Notes: generated from the sequence alone by a model not told the origin. 64,000 nt of DNA from Candidatus Obscuribacter sp. (GCA_016712465.1 JADJQZ010000001.1:1550001-1614000), one strand, 5' to 3'; shown: positions 51,642 to 61,773, numbered from the stretch's first letter. Made by a program: numbers and translations.

Positions 51642-52636
51642 CGCTCCACCACCTGGTCCAGGCTCTTAGACAGTAGATAGATAAAGATGGGACCGCCCGC
51701 TACAGCCATGAGGCTGCCCAGGGGGAGTTCCTGTCCGGGTAGAATAATGCGTGCGCCGAGATCGGCAGCCAGAGTTAAAATGCAGCCACAGAGGGCTGCG
51801 GCTGCCAGTTGCAGCCGCTCTCCCTCTGGCACAAAGCGCCTGGCCAGGTGGGGACCGATCAAGCCCACAAAGCCCACCAGACCGCTGAGGGAGACTGCCC
51901 CGGCCGTCAAAGTAATGGCTGACGAGAGAATCACCAGTTGGCTCTTTCTGACGTCGAGACCGAGGGAGGCTGCTGTTTCTTCTCCCAGGCTTAGTAGTCG
52001 CAACTGCTTGCTGCTCATCAGGGCTACCGCCAGAGCAGGTAGGGTATAGCAGGCGGCGGGCAAAAGTTCCGACCAGTTCCGGCCGGAGAGACCACCCAGT
52101 AGCCAGAGGCTCAATCCCTGAGCCATGGTCTGAGTACCGAAGACAGGCATGACTAAATTTATGGCGGCACTGGCAATGGATGAAAGGGCGATGCCCGAAA
52201 GAAGCAGTCTGGGTATGGAGACTGAGGCTGTGCTGCCGCCTCCCCGACTGGAGAGGACGATGACCAGCAAGCTGGTGGCTGCACCGCCCATGAGGGCAAT
52301 GAGGGGGACCAGACTTAAATCCAGCCCGATGAGAATGGCCGCTGCCACTCCCAGGGCGGCGCCACTGGAAACACCGGTCAAATAAGGATCTGCCAGTTGG
52401 TTGCGGGAGAGTTTTTGCAGTAAGTAGCCGGCCGTGGAAAGAGCCAGGCCAATCAGCGCTGCGCTCAGTAGCCGCGGCAGCCTGATCTCTCTTATTACTT
52501 GCAGATTAGCCTCATCCCCGTGCCCGTAAAGTAAGGACCAGGCCTGGAGCGGGCTCAAGTTCACTTCTCCCAGGCAGAGATTGGCTGTAAATGCTGCCAG
52601 GAGAAGCAGTAGTAAGATTGTCAGTCGCAGATACAC
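51638..52636 (-). CDS. FecCD-family ABC transporter permease
   Basis: Membrane subunit, 332 residues, with about ten hydrophobic segments and the FecCD signatures RLPRLLSAALIGLALSTAG, LADPYLTGVSSGAALG, GLVGFVGLIGPHLAR and GQELPLGSLMAVAGGPIF. Such permeases import chelated iron, heme or cobalamin. No periplasmic binding-protein gene is next to it. GTG 52636; divergent from the cysteine desulfurase gene, 97 bases away. Confidence 0.92.
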   Translation of the reverse strand: MYLRLTILLLLLLAAFTANLCLGEVNLSPLQAWSLLYGHGDEANLQVIREIRLPRLLSAALIGLALSTAGYLLQKLSRNQLADPYLTGVSSGAALGVAAAILIGLDLSLVPLIALMGGAATSLLVIVLSSRGGGSTASVSIPRLLLSGIALSSIASAAINLVMPVFGTQTMAQGLSLWLLGGLSGRNWSELLPAACYTLPALAVALMSSKQLRLLSLGEETAASLGLDVRKSQLVILSSAITLTAGAVSLSGLVGFVGLIGPHLARRFVPEGERLQLAAAALCGCILTLAADLGARIILPGQELPLGSLMAVAGGPIFIYLLSKSLDQVVER

Positions 52637-52733
52637 TTAACTAATTCTTGAATCACTTACATTACAAATAAGAAATTGCTTTGTGAGGGGATGTTACCAT
52701 GTTGCCAGCCGTCTTACTAAATGGTACCGGTCG

Positions 52734-53921
52734 ATGGAAGCCTTGATTTATCTCGATAACAGTGCAACAACCCGTGTGCGTCCTGAAGTTCTGGAGGCCA
52801 TGCTGCCCTATCTTTCGGAAAATTTCGGCAATCCCAGTTCGATTCACACTCAGGGGCGCAAGGCGAGGGAAGCCGTCGAACAGGCCAGGCAGGAAGTTGC
52901 CGATTTACTCGGTTGCCAACCCCGGGAAGTTTATTTTTCAAGTTGTGGAACATTGTCCAACAATGTAGCCCTCCTGGGGCGGGCTCGCTTCGTAGAAGCT
53001 AACGGCTTAAACAAACACCTTGTGGTTTCTCGCATAGAGCATCCTTCTGTAATGGGACCGGCACAGTACCTGGAGAGTCAGGGCTTTCGCGTCACTTATC
53101 TGCCTGTGGACAGAGAGGGGGTTATCCGCCTGGAGGCGCTGGAGACTGCTCTCAGGCAGGGAGCTTCCATGGTTTCGATTATGTGGGCCAACAATGAAAT
53201 TGGCGTATTGCAGCCTGTCGAGGCCATTACTGAGCTGGTCGAGAAAGTGGCCTCGGAGCAGGGGCGTGAAATTTACCAGCATTGCGACGCCGTGCAAGTA
53301 ATCGGCAAACTGCCTGTTGATCTTGAGAAGTTGAAACTCTCCAGTCTCTCTTTCTCGGGGCATAAATTCGGCGCTCCCAAAGGAATCGGTGCCTTATTCT
53401 TGCGGCGCCTCGTGAATGTCATGCCTATCATCTTTGGCGGTGGACAGGAGATGGGCTTGATGCCCGGTACCGAACCTCTGGCTAACATTGTGGCTCTGGG
53501 TGTTGCCTCCCGCCTGGCTCGCCTTGAGCAAGAGGAGCTACAGAAGCGCCTGCTCGGCTATCAGGAAAAGTTGATTGGGGCTCTCTTGCAGTTGCCCGGC
53601 GTAGAACTGACCGGACCAAGTTCCGCGCACCGGCGTCTTCCCGGCCATGTCAGTTTTTGCGCCGGCGGTATCGAAGGTGAAGCGCTTGTCTTGAAGAGTG
53701 ATCTGAGGGGCATGGCCATATCCAGTGGCAGTGCCTGCCACCAGGGCATCATCGAACCTTCGGCGGTATTGAGGGCCATCGGTCTTTCACCTGAGAAAGC
53801 TTTAGGTTCGGTGCGCATTACCTTTGGTCGAGATTCAAGCGACGCCGATGTGGAAAAGGCCTGCGCAATCTTGCAGAAGTTATTGACCGGGGTGCTGCCA
53901 GGGGCTGAACGCGGCGGCTAA
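52734..53921 (+). CDS. cysteine desulfurase (NifS/IscS family)
   Basis: PLP enzyme, 395 residues, taking sulfur from cysteine to form a persulfide for Fe-S clusters or thio-modification. The start MEALIYLDNSATT, the HCDAVQ region, the PLP lysine in FSGHKFGAPKG and the persulfide cysteine in SSGSACH are visible. The active-site loop is of the longer, NifS/IscS (group I) type. ATG 52734 is used; an in-frame ATG at 52683 adds 17 unlikely residues. No scaffold gene (iscU) is adjacent. It ends 19 bases from the convergent aldehyde dehydrogenase. Confidence 0.92.
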   Translation: MEALIYLDNSATTRVRPEVLEAMLPYLSENFGNPSSIHTQGRKAREAVEQARQEVADLLGCQPREVYFSSCGTLSNNVALLGRARFVEANGLNKHLVVSRIEHPSVMGPAQYLESQGFRVTYLPVDREGVIRLEALETALRQGASMVSIMWANNEIGVLQPVEAITELVEKVASEQGREIYQHCDAVQVIGKLPVDLEKLKLSSLSFSGHKFGAPKGIGALFLRRLVNVMPIIFGGGQEMGLMPGTEPLANIVALGVASRLARLEQEELQKRLLGYQEKLIGALLQLPGVELTGPSSAHRRLPGHVSFCAGGIEGEALVLKSDLRGMAISSGSACHQGIIEPSAVLRAIGLSPEKALGSVRITFGRDSSDADVEKACAILQKLLTGVLPGAERGG

Positions 53922-53940
53922 ACTTTTCTTTTCGGCTCTG

Positions 53941-55587
53941 TTATTGAGGTTTGTCGCCAGGGTTGGCGTCTGTTTTGGCTGCTTCGCTCTCCGGCTTCAT
54001 TGCGGCCTTGCCGGTGGGGTTTTCTGATTGCGGACCGACAAACATATTGCCGACAAAATGTACCAGGCCAACCGGTCTCTCGGTCATTTTTCCGTGCAGC
54101 ATCTGGATGCCGCCTCTGGCCATTTTTACTTTCGCTTTGCCGTATGGGTACCACCATACTCGGTGCGATCCGCCGGCTGAATCAATGCTGATGTGTTTGA
54201 TATTGACCAGGTCGTACAAGCCAAAGTAAGAATGACTTCTTCCGAAGCCGCTTTTCTTTATGCCGCCCCAGGGGAGCTGTGGTGTGGCGTGACTGAAAAG
54301 GCAGTCGTTTATGAGGGCCGTGCCGACGTTAAGATCTCTTGCCACGCATTCTGCACGTTCCAGTTTCCCGGCCCAGATTGTGGCGCAGAGGCCAAATTGG
54401 CTATCGTTAGCCAGTTCCACAGCTTTGTCTTCCGTTTCGACAACCATTATCGGCAAGAGCGGTCCGAAGGTTTCTTCGGTCATGACCTTCATGGTGTGAT
54501 CTACGTTTGTCAAAACAGTAGGTTCAAAGAAGAAGCCGCCCAGATCCTCTCTGGCTTTTCCACCGGTCAGTATGGTGGCACCTTTGCTGAGCGCGTCTTC
54601 CACCTGGTCTTTCACCTTGGCTAATTGCACTTCGTCCACCAGAGGACCGACATCGGTGCTGTCACTGGTCCCCGGTCCAAGCTTTAGTCCGGAAGCCAAT
54701 TTTGTTAGTTTTGAGATGATTTTTTCTGTATTCTTGCCCTTGATTAAGTAGACTCTTTCGACCGATGCGCAGGCCTGACCGGCATTGGTGAAGGCACCCC
54801 AGGTGATACCACGACAGGTCCAATCTATGGGGGCATCAGGCAGTACTATGGCAGCGTCTTTACCGCCCAGCTCCAGGGTGAGCGGAGTGAGATTGTCGGC
54901 GCATTGAGCCATCACTTTCTGACCGCCCTGCACGGAGCCTGTAAATATCAATTTGTTCAGAGCGGCTTCGCTCAGGTATTTTCCTGTTTCTCTGTCGCCC
55001 GTAACTATTTCCACAACACCGTGAGGTAAACCGGCTTCCTGGCAGATTTCTCCAATCTTGATGCCAATCAGGGGCGACTTTTCGGAGGGCTTGATGATGA
55101 CCGTATTGCCCACCATTATGGACATTATGGTGGCCATCATGGGAATCGAAAAGGGATAATTCCATGGGGCGATTATCCCCACTACTCCCAGGGGCTCGAA
55201 GGCCACCAGGCTTTGCTTGCTGGAAAGCAAGGGATTGGAAAGGGAGATACTTTGATCCGCCAGAAGTTTTTCCGCATTCTCCACCATCCACACACAGGTA
55301 TCGAGGGGACCGGTGAGTTCTGAAAGATAGGCTTCGGCCAGGGGCTTACCCACTTCTTCGCTGATCAATTGCGCCAGTTCATCGGCACGGGCAGCGATGA
55401 CCTGACGCAGCTTGAGCACATATTTTGCTCTTTGCTTATAGGATGTGAGTTGCCAGATTTCATAGGCTTTGTGGCTGGCTGCCACAATCTCGTCCACCTG
55501 GACTTTCGACATGATCGGTACCCGCCCCAGCACTTCTTTGGTGGAGGGGTTGATCGATTCAAGAATTGCTTTGTGACTTGTGACCAT
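53941..55587 (-). CDS. aldehyde dehydrogenase family protein
   Basis: A second ALDH, 548 residues, unlike the one at 3.3 kb. It has APWNYPF, the glutamate in LELGGKDA, and the nucleophilic Cys in TNAGQACASVERVYL. The arrangement resembles broad-range (succinate-semialdehyde or fatty aldehyde type) ALDHs. The C-terminal ~75 residues go beyond the usual end and finish in a polar tail (EAAKTDANPGDKPQ). It lies 11 bases downstream of the TPR gene and may be co-transcribed. Substrate unknown. Confidence 0.88.
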   Translation of the reverse strand: MVTSHKAILESINPSTKEVLGRVPIMSKVQVDEIVAASHKAYEIWQLTSYKQRAKYVLKLRQVIAARADELAQLISEEVGKPLAEAYLSELTGPLDTCVWMVENAEKLLADQSISLSNPLLSSKQSLVAFEPLGVVGIIAPWNYPFSIPMMATIMSIMVGNTVIIKPSEKSPLIGIKIGEICQEAGLPHGVVEIVTGDRETGKYLSEAALNKLIFTGSVQGGQKVMAQCADNLTPLTLELGGKDAAIVLPDAPIDWTCRGITWGAFTNAGQACASVERVYLIKGKNTEKIISKLTKLASGLKLGPGTSDSTDVGPLVDEVQLAKVKDQVEDALSKGATILTGGKAREDLGGFFFEPTVLTNVDHTMKVMTEETFGPLLPIMVVETEDKAVELANDSQFGLCATIWAGKLERAECVARDLNVGTALINDCLFSHATPQLPWGGIKKSGFGRSHSYFGLYDLVNIKHISIDSAGGSHRVWWYPYGKAKVKMARGGIQMLHGKMTERPVGLVHFVGNMFVGPQSENPTGKAAMKPESEAAKTDANPGDKPQ

Positions 55588-55598
55588 ATTTGCTCGGG

Positions 55599-57161
55599 CT
55601 ATTTTAGCGTATTACTGAGGTCTTTCGCTTCACTGTCGCCCGGTGCTATGGAAATTGCCTTTGTCAACAACTCTTTTGCCAGACCCAGATTTGCTTCCTG
55701 CTTGGCCAGGCGAGCCATTCCAATCATGGCATCTTCGTAGGCTGGGTAGGCCGTCAGTGCCTTCTCGAACTTTTCACGGGCGCCGTTCCAGTCTTTACTG
55801 TTCAAGTCAAGATAAGCGACCGCTACGTTCAACTCGGGGTCTTGCGGATTTTGCCGGTAATGGCCGTCGACTTTTGCGGCCAACTCTTTCAGCCCCTCTC
55901 TACTGGCACCGTCGTCCTTTAGTTTTGCCCGCAGTTCCAGGGCCTGCGCTCTGGGGGCCAGGTCTTTGACGCGGGCGCATTCCCTGGCCTGGCTCATGGC
56001 TTCGATAAGATCGCCGTCTTTAAAACTGGCTTTGGCGATGAAGATTCTTGCCCCGGCCAGTGCCGGTTCTGCTTTAATGGCGTCTTCCATCTTTTCAATG
56101 CACTCTTTGTATTTGCCTTCCGCCAGGGCTAATTTCCCCAGGGCCAGGAGCACTGCCGGGTCGGTGGGAGCTTTGCTGCCGGCCTCCGATATTAGCTTTT
56201 GTGCTTCCTGGTAATTGCCGCTGTCTAATTCTTTCAGCCCGGTGCAGGCCATGGCGCGGATGGAATATTTCTGACCGCCTTTCAAATTGTCGATACTTTT
56301 CGAAAATTGCTGACTGCCTTCACTGCCTTCCAGATATGAGGCTACCGTCTTTAACCACCGTGCTTCGGAAAGGGCCGGACCATCCTTCTGGTTGGCGGAA
56401 AAGCGCTCCAGGCAAGCCAGTCCTTCGGCAAAATAGCCCATGGTGATGGCATCTCGACCCAGACTTAGAAACAACTCCCCAGGCAGTTGCTCGTCCTGAC
56501 AGAGCTTCTTGTATTCTGCCTGGGCTTGACCGGCATTGCCTGCTTTGTCAAGGGAGGAGATCAGTCGGGTGCGACTGGCTTGGGCAGTCGGATTGAGACT
56601 GCCGGCCTTTCTTTTGGCTTCCGCCTCCTTCTCTCTTTCGCCGCTGGCGCCATAGGCTTCAGCCAGGGCTTGCCAGGCTTCATAGCTGGTGGGATCGAGG
56701 CTTACCACTTTCTCGAATTCGGGCACCGCCTCCGATGCTTGCCCGACCATGAGCAAGGTCATGGCTGTCTGTAGATGGGCCAGGCTGGAATTCGGGTCTA
56801 TCTCACAGGCTTGCCTGGCAACCTTCAAGGCTTCTTGCTGCCCGTTTTTTGTGCGCAAAAGGACAGTGTTGAGCAGCAAATGCAGTTGCAGGTTCCTGGT
56901 GCACTTAGCCTGCCAGGCCCGGAGCGAAGCCAGGGCGCCTTCGTTGTCGCCGCGTGCAAACAGGGTGGCGGCGTTCTTGACGCACTCTTTGCAGCCGGGG
57001 TCTTCCGCGCCGGTGTCAGGGGCGTCCGTTTCTGCTTTCGCCGCCGCCTTTGAACGGCCATCGGCAGGAGAGAGGGAGAAGCCCGTTAGAAGGACGAGGC
57101 TCAAGATTAGCCCGGTTTGGATAGCGCGTCTCAAAAGCTTGCTCCTTTGCTTCTTTGCCAT
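55599..57161 (-). CDS. exported TPR protein
   Basis: A 520-residue protein with a signal peptide or anchor (residues ~12-35) and helical TPR repeats from about residue 55 to the end. Examples are ARGDNEGALASLRAWQ, ASEAVPEFEKVVSLDPTSYE, GKYKECIEKMEDAIKAEP and WNGAREKFEKALTAYPAYED. A CxxC (GCKEC) lies just before the first repeat. Probably a periplasmic scaffold. Divergent from the TPR gene at 57.2 kb. Confidence 0.8.
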   Translation of the reverse strand: MAKKQRSKLLRRAIQTGLILSLVLLTGFSLSPADGRSKAAAKAETDAPDTGAEDPGCKECVKNAATLFARGDNEGALASLRAWQAKCTRNLQLHLLLNTVLLRTKNGQQEALKVARQACEIDPNSSLAHLQTAMTLLMVGQASEAVPEFEKVVSLDPTSYEAWQALAEAYGASGEREKEAEAKRKAGSLNPTAQASRTRLISSLDKAGNAGQAQAEYKKLCQDEQLPGELFLSLGRDAITMGYFAEGLACLERFSANQKDGPALSEARWLKTVASYLEGSEGSQQFSKSIDNLKGGQKYSIRAMACTGLKELDSGNYQEAQKLISEAGSKAPTDPAVLLALGKLALAEGKYKECIEKMEDAIKAEPALAGARIFIAKASFKDGDLIEAMSQARECARVKDLAPRAQALELRAKLKDDGASREGLKELAAKVDGHYRQNPQDPELNVAVAYLDLNSKDWNGAREKFEKALTAYPAYEDAMIGMARLAKQEANLGLAKELLTKAISIAPGDSEAKDLSNTLK

Positions 57162-57225
57162 TTAGCCTTAAGTTACTTAGCATTATACTGATGCATCATA
57201 TGCTCAACTTCCCGCAACCCTGAAT

Positions 57226-58386
57226 ATGGTTATGCTCAATTTCCTGCAATCGTTATCTCCATCCGGCAAGGCAGTGTTTGCCGCAAGTAGTCGGCGCAGG
57301 ACCGGCCTGAGCCTCATATCGGCTTTTCTTGCCCCGGTCTTCTTATGTACCCTGACTTTCCCGCTGGGGCTTGCCGCCGCCGCTTACTCCGGCAATGACC
57401 CGCTTCTAGAGAAGGCCAACCGCTCTTACCGGTCGGGGCGCTATCAGGAGGCGGGCGGCTTGCTGAACCGTGTTCTGGCCGGCAGCCCCTCACCGGAGAC
57501 TTCTGCCGGTGCGCACAATTTACTGGGCAAGGTTTACCACCGGCTTGGTAAGCAAGATGAGGCACTCAAGCAATATCAGCAGGCTTTGAAAGACGAGCCT
57601 GGCGTGAGCGAATATCTCTTCAATTGCGGGGTGGCATACTTTGACAGTGGTAAGTTTGCTGAAGCACGGCTGCAGTTTGAGGAGGCTTTGAAGCGCTCTC
57701 CTCAAGTCAGTGAATATCAGTACAACCTGGCTATCGCCAAAGAGCGTCTGGGAGACAAAAGCGGTGCTCTGGAGGGCTATGATAGAGCCATTCAGCTTGA
57801 TGAGAAGAACGCCTTTGCTCACTACAGTCTGGCCCGCCTCTTGCAGCAGAACAACGAACTGGACAGAGCCATGCAGGAGTACAAGACCGCCCTCAGCATC
57901 GCTCCGGAGTACGGAGAGGCTTACAACAACCTGGGGGTTGTCTATAATTCGATGGGCAAGTACCCGGAGGCCATTTCATGCTTCCAGAAGGCCCTCAAAC
58001 TCAAGCCGGATTGTGCCGAGGCGCAGCGTAACCTGGGTTACACCCAGGCCCACACCAGTCTTGGTATCACTTATTTGAATCAGGGCGACAGCCGCAAAGC
58101 TTATGATGAGTTCAAGAAGGCGCTCAGCATCGATCCTGAGTTTGCCGATGCCCACTACAATCTAGCCCTGCTCCTGCAGAGACAAAATCAAAGCGAGCAA
58201 GCCATTCGACATTATCGAGCGGCAATCAGTCTGGACCCCGGTAATTTTCGTGCCCGCAATAATCTAGGTGTGGCTCTTATGCAAGGCGGCAAAATAGACG
58301 AGGCGAAGGCGGAATTTGAAGCGGCGCTAAGTTTATCGCCTGATTTTAAGGATGCGAAAGCTAACTTGCAGAGCCTCAAGAAGTAA
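57226..58386 (+). CDS. exported TPR protein
   Basis: A 386-residue protein: a signal peptide (hydrophobic residues ~30-50 ending GLAAAAYS), then about nine regular 34-residue TPR units up to the C-terminus (for example GKQDEALKQYQQALKDEPGV, GKYPEAISCFQKALKLKPDC, GKIDEAKAEFEAALSLSPDF). It is closer to the canonical TPR consensus than its divergent neighbour. Function is probably protein-protein interaction in the periplasm. Confidence 0.82.
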   Translation: MVMLNFLQSLSPSGKAVFAASSRRRTGLSLISAFLAPVFLCTLTFPLGLAAAAYSGNDPLLEKANRSYRSGRYQEAGGLLNRVLAGSPSPETSAGAHNLLGKVYHRLGKQDEALKQYQQALKDEPGVSEYLFNCGVAYFDSGKFAEARLQFEEALKRSPQVSEYQYNLAIAKERLGDKSGALEGYDRAIQLDEKNAFAHYSLARLLQQNNELDRAMQEYKTALSIAPEYGEAYNNLGVVYNSMGKYPEAISCFQKALKLKPDCAEAQRNLGYTQAHTSLGITYLNQGDSRKAYDEFKKALSIDPEFADAHYNLALLLQRQNQSEQAIRHYRAAISLDPGNFRARNNLGVALMQGGKIDEAKAEFEAALSLSPDFKDAKANLQSLKK

Positions 58387-58398
58387 TTCCGGCAAGTG

Positions 58399-60024
58399 TC
58401 ACTGATTGCTTACCACCAGTTGGGGGTTGCCAGTTAGAACAAATTCCACTGCCAGTCCGCCGTCGAAGTAAGCCTTGCGTTCTACATCCTGGTGGCGGCT
58501 TTTGGGGGCGGAACCGTATATGGTGCCGAGCTTGCGAAAGCTGCCGTCGCACTCCATGAGCTGACCGGCATGTTTGCCGCCCTTCTGCTTGCCCAGATTT
58601 CTCACCTGATCACGAAAAGCCAGATTCCAACTACCGTTGCTTGCATTGATAGCATTCCAGGACATGGTATAGATCTGATTCTCATGTACCACCTGGTTGC
58701 TCAGATCTCCCACCAGGTAGCTCTCCACTGCAATTTTGCCTTCTTTGTCAAGGCGGTAGACCAGGGATTCTCCTGGTCTGAAACTGCCCTGACTGGGCTG
58801 GATGCGCATGCCGATGGTATTCAGAACCGAAGCCGGGTTGAAGCGTCCATGGGCGGTACGTAGCCAATCATAGAGACCAAGGGCGAAGACTTTGGCGCTC
58901 TGACTGTTTTCACCCAGACTACCTTCTCCCTGATAAGGGCTCAAGTAAGCGCAACTCTCCATCGGATAGTCACCGCCCACGGCACTGTAGAGCTTGACGG
59001 CGGCGGCAGAATTCTTGTGATTGTCGTTCAGCAGATCTTGCAGGGAGGTATAGCCTCCCGGCAGACCCTGGGGCAGACCGAGGACGAGGGTGCCGCTCTC
59101 ACTTTTGTCCTCCAGGGCAAAGGGCATGGCGCAGGCGTCTGCCTGCACCCCGGTCAGACCCAGCCCGAGATCTTGCTTGATCTTGACTGATACTTTGACC
59201 AGGCTGGCTCCTGTTTCTCGTTTCCCAGTTTGGTTACGAAAGCCGGCGCTTGTGGTGAGGGAAGCCTGCTTGCCCACGGCGAAGAAGTGGAAATCGTCCT
59301 CCGCCACCGGTGTGTTGATGAAAGCCTGATAGTAGTCGTTACTTTTATTTGGAGCCGCATTCTCGCCAAGGGGTACCGGGGTCGTGGTCGAAAGGGCTCT
59401 GTCACTGGTTCCCAGTTCAATCTTGAAGTCCTCGATATTGCTTTCTAGAATCCCTGCCTGGGCACTAATATTTTTCAGAAAGACCGCTCTGGCATGATCT
59501 CTGGTTTTCACCACCTTGCCGTCTTTGTCCAGCGGTGCGTTGGCTGTTTGATTGAGCGCTGCCACAAGGGCCTGTTCCAGGCGCCCGGCCGCCTGCCTGG
59601 CCCGGCTGGCATCGAGCCTGGCCAGTTCCAGGAAGGCTTCGTTATTAAGGTGCCGCGCCACAAGCAAGTTCGCTCTGGTTGTGGCGAGAATCGTATTGAT
59701 GCCGGTGACCGGCAAGGGCTTGCCGTCTTGACCCTGAAGATGAGCGCTGGTGGGGGCGAAGTCGCTCAAGGCCAGGTAACCGAATTCCGGGTCGTCTATG
59801 ACTAACGTGGAAAGGTCGGAAGCGGCTGCCAGTGCTGCTGCTTCCACGGCCAGATTGGTTCTCTGACGAAGGCTTACAAGCTTTATAAGGGAGGCGCCGG
59901 CCAGTAAGGAGGAAGCAAAGGCCGCCACGCAGAGCACGGCAAAGAGAAGCAGTGCCGCTCCCCGCCTCCGGTGCTCACTGCTTGATGGCGCGTATCGCTT
60001 TGCCCTGTGTCTGGATGCAATCAT
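58399..60024 (-). CDS. TadE/TadG-like membrane-anchored protein
   Basis: A 541-residue protein with a basic N-terminus, one N-terminal membrane helix (residues ~22-45, AALLLFAVLCVAAFASSLLA) and a large extracytoplasmic region. It begins RRRGAALLLFAVL and continues with RQRTNLAVEAAALAAASDL, the pattern of TadE/TadG pilus-assembly pseudopilin-like proteins (hydrophobic helix followed by an A-x-x-A-A-L-A-A-A motif). No other tad genes are in the window. Assignment is from the N-terminus only. Confidence 0.6.
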   Translation of the reverse strand: MIASRHRAKRYAPSSSEHRRRGAALLLFAVLCVAAFASSLLAGASLIKLVSLRQRTNLAVEAAALAAASDLSTLVIDDPEFGYLALSDFAPTSAHLQGQDGKPLPVTGINTILATTRANLLVARHLNNEAFLELARLDASRARQAAGRLEQALVAALNQTANAPLDKDGKVVKTRDHARAVFLKNISAQAGILESNIEDFKIELGTSDRALSTTTPVPLGENAAPNKSNDYYQAFINTPVAEDDFHFFAVGKQASLTTSAGFRNQTGKRETGASLVKVSVKIKQDLGLGLTGVQADACAMPFALEDKSESGTLVLGLPQGLPGGYTSLQDLLNDNHKNSAAAVKLYSAVGGDYPMESCAYLSPYQGEGSLGENSQSAKVFALGLYDWLRTAHGRFNPASVLNTIGMRIQPSQGSFRPGESLVYRLDKEGKIAVESYLVGDLSNQVVHENQIYTMSWNAINASNGSWNLAFRDQVRNLGKQKGGKHAGQLMECDGSFRKLGTIYGSAPKSRHQDVERKAYFDGGLAVEFVLTGNPQLVVSNQ

Positions 60025-60097
60025 GCTTGTACTTGCCTATTTGATCTTGAGAATGTCTAGCTGGTCGGTTGAGGGCAATGAAGAGGAAAGACAGGGA

Positions 60098-60150
60098 AGG
60101 ATATAAAGGACCACAGGGGAGAGAACCTTCCTTCCCTCCCCTGGTCTTAT
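60098..60150 (-). terminator. possible terminator after the beta-helix gene
   Basis: On the minus strand ACCAGGGGA pairs with TCCCCTGTGGT across a purine-rich loop, just after the stop codon at 60153. The following CCTTTATATCC is a weak T tract, so the call is tentative. Confidence 0.35.
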
Positions 60151-60152
60151 CC

Positions 60153-61532
60153 CTAGGGCCCGCCTAAGGGCAAAATCGGACCTTTGGGACCATAAGGTGT
60201 GGTCAGTTGATTTACCGAAGTCAGTCTTGAGCCCTTATCCACCGCCGGTGAGCCGGGCATGATGCTGTAGTTGAGCAGGGCAAATTGATAGGGCTCGTAA
60301 TTGCTTGGCATGGCGGCCACGGCGGCTTCATCCTGAAATTGAGGATCCACCTGGCTGGCCGAAAGGGCCGTGGTGTTGCCGAAGACCCGGAACTGGAAAT
60401 TGCCGCCTCCATTTATATTCTGCGTCACAGGTACCCTGATGGTGCCGCCGTAGACAACTGAATTTGCCACTTTGAGCAGACCATTCCCATTTGATTCGAT
60501 GGGGAAGCCCAGCATACCGTAGGGTGGCGTGCCCGGCTGGGACGGAGTTATGAAACTACAGTGATTGATGCGCACGTTTGCATTAGCGGCAGAGCCGGCC
60601 GTAGCCACCGCTGGTTGGCAGCTGACCCCGTACTGCGGCGGGGCTAGAAAGAGGCTGTCGGAGACTCTTAAATTGCCTTTGTAGTGGATTATGCCTGCTG
60701 TTACATGGGGACCGAAGGCGCAGCGGTGCGCATAAACTGTCGAATTATAGTTAGTGACCGCTCCCGGCACTTGCGGGTTCGCACCCAGAATTGCCGTGCC
60801 GCAGCCTCTGGTGAAATTTAGATAGTGTCTGGTGGAGCCGAAGGTACAGTCGCGGAAGACTGCCATATTGTTGGCTCCGGCCACGGCTATTTCTTTAGCG
60901 GCGGTTTGACACTCGCGGAAGTCGCAAGCTGCTACCTGAATGTTGAAGCCGGCGAAGTTCAGACCGGTACACTGAATGAGACCGTAGGGACCAAGGTAGA
61001 CGCGATTTTCCAATTCCAGGTTGCGCAAGTTTATATGGCTATTGCCCGGCACTATATTGACGCAACTTTCATTGTAGCTTTTGATTTTGATGCCGTCGCG
61101 TCTGGCTGCTACTACATTTATGTAGGAGCCCTGAATTTTAATGCCGTTCGATAAACCCGGCAGCGGTGGTCGTGGGTTTGGGGAACCGGTGGCGGCGCCG
61201 TAGAGCAGCACCTGTCCATTGTGTCCTGTTTGATTGCTCTGCCTGATTGTAATTGGCGCACCGGGCTGGCCACTTTTGGGCACCAGCAGCTCTGCTTCGT
61301 AGGTGATACCGGCCGTGCCCCCATCCAGCACGAGCTGATCACCGGCATTGACGGCATTCCAGTCTATTTGCCCGGGGCTTTTCCAGGCTTTACCCCAGGT
61401 ATTGCCGGTGGTGCCATCTCCGCCGGGGGAAATGTAGAAGACTTTGGCCATTGCTTGCGGCTGGCTCAAGGCCATACCGGAAAGTGCAAGCAAGACTGAG
61501 AGCGTAAAGGTCTTAAGGGTTTGCATCCTCAT
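60153..61532 (-). CDS. exported right-handed beta-helix (pectate lyase-like) protein
   Basis: A 459-residue protein with a signal peptide (ending PQAMA) and the opening VFYISPGGDGTTGNTWGKAWKSP typical of DUF1565/parallel beta-helix proteins. Long runs of short beta turns follow (INLRNLELENRVYLGPYG, FAGFNIQVAACDFREC, NVRINHCSFI). Catalytic residues of polysaccharide lyases cannot be identified. Probably surface polysaccharide binding or degradation. Confidence 0.75.
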   Translation of the reverse strand: MRMQTLKTFTLSVLLALSGMALSQPQAMAKVFYISPGGDGTTGNTWGKAWKSPGQIDWNAVNAGDQLVLDGGTAGITYEAELLVPKSGQPGAPITIRQSNQTGHNGQVLLYGAATGSPNPRPPLPGLSNGIKIQGSYINVVAARRDGIKIKSYNESCVNIVPGNSHINLRNLELENRVYLGPYGLIQCTGLNFAGFNIQVAACDFRECQTAAKEIAVAGANNMAVFRDCTFGSTRHYLNFTRGCGTAILGANPQVPGAVTNYNSTVYAHRCAFGPHVTAGIIHYKGNLRVSDSLFLAPPQYGVSCQPAVATAGSAANANVRINHCSFITPSQPGTPPYGMLGFPIESNGNGLLKVANSVVYGGTIRVPVTQNINGGGNFQFRVFGNTTALSASQVDPQFQDEAAVAAMPSNYEPYQFALLNYSIMPGSPAVDKGSRLTSVNQLTTPYGPKGPILPLGGP

Positions 61533-61742
61533 TGAATAATCTCCAGACTAAAGCCGACTGCAAAGCCAGTGGGATGCTTGCTGTCTGCTTTAAGAGTTGG
61601 CGTGACACATTTTTTGAATCGACTGTTTTGTCGGTAGCCTTACTCTAACGACGGAGCGTGAGGCATAGGTGAGGACTGTGTGAATTGACCGTGAAGTGGT
61701 GTATTTCTTTACACCGGTCTCAATCTGAACGGCTAAGCTCGC

Positions 61743-61748
61743 TATAAT
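61743..61748 (+). promoter_or_regulatory. candidate -10 element
   Basis: A perfect TATAAT 25 bases upstream of the membrane-protein start at 61774; no good -35 at 16-18 bases, so support is limited. Confidence 0.35.
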
Positions 61749-61773
61749 TTACGGGACCGGTTCGAGGTTCCTT

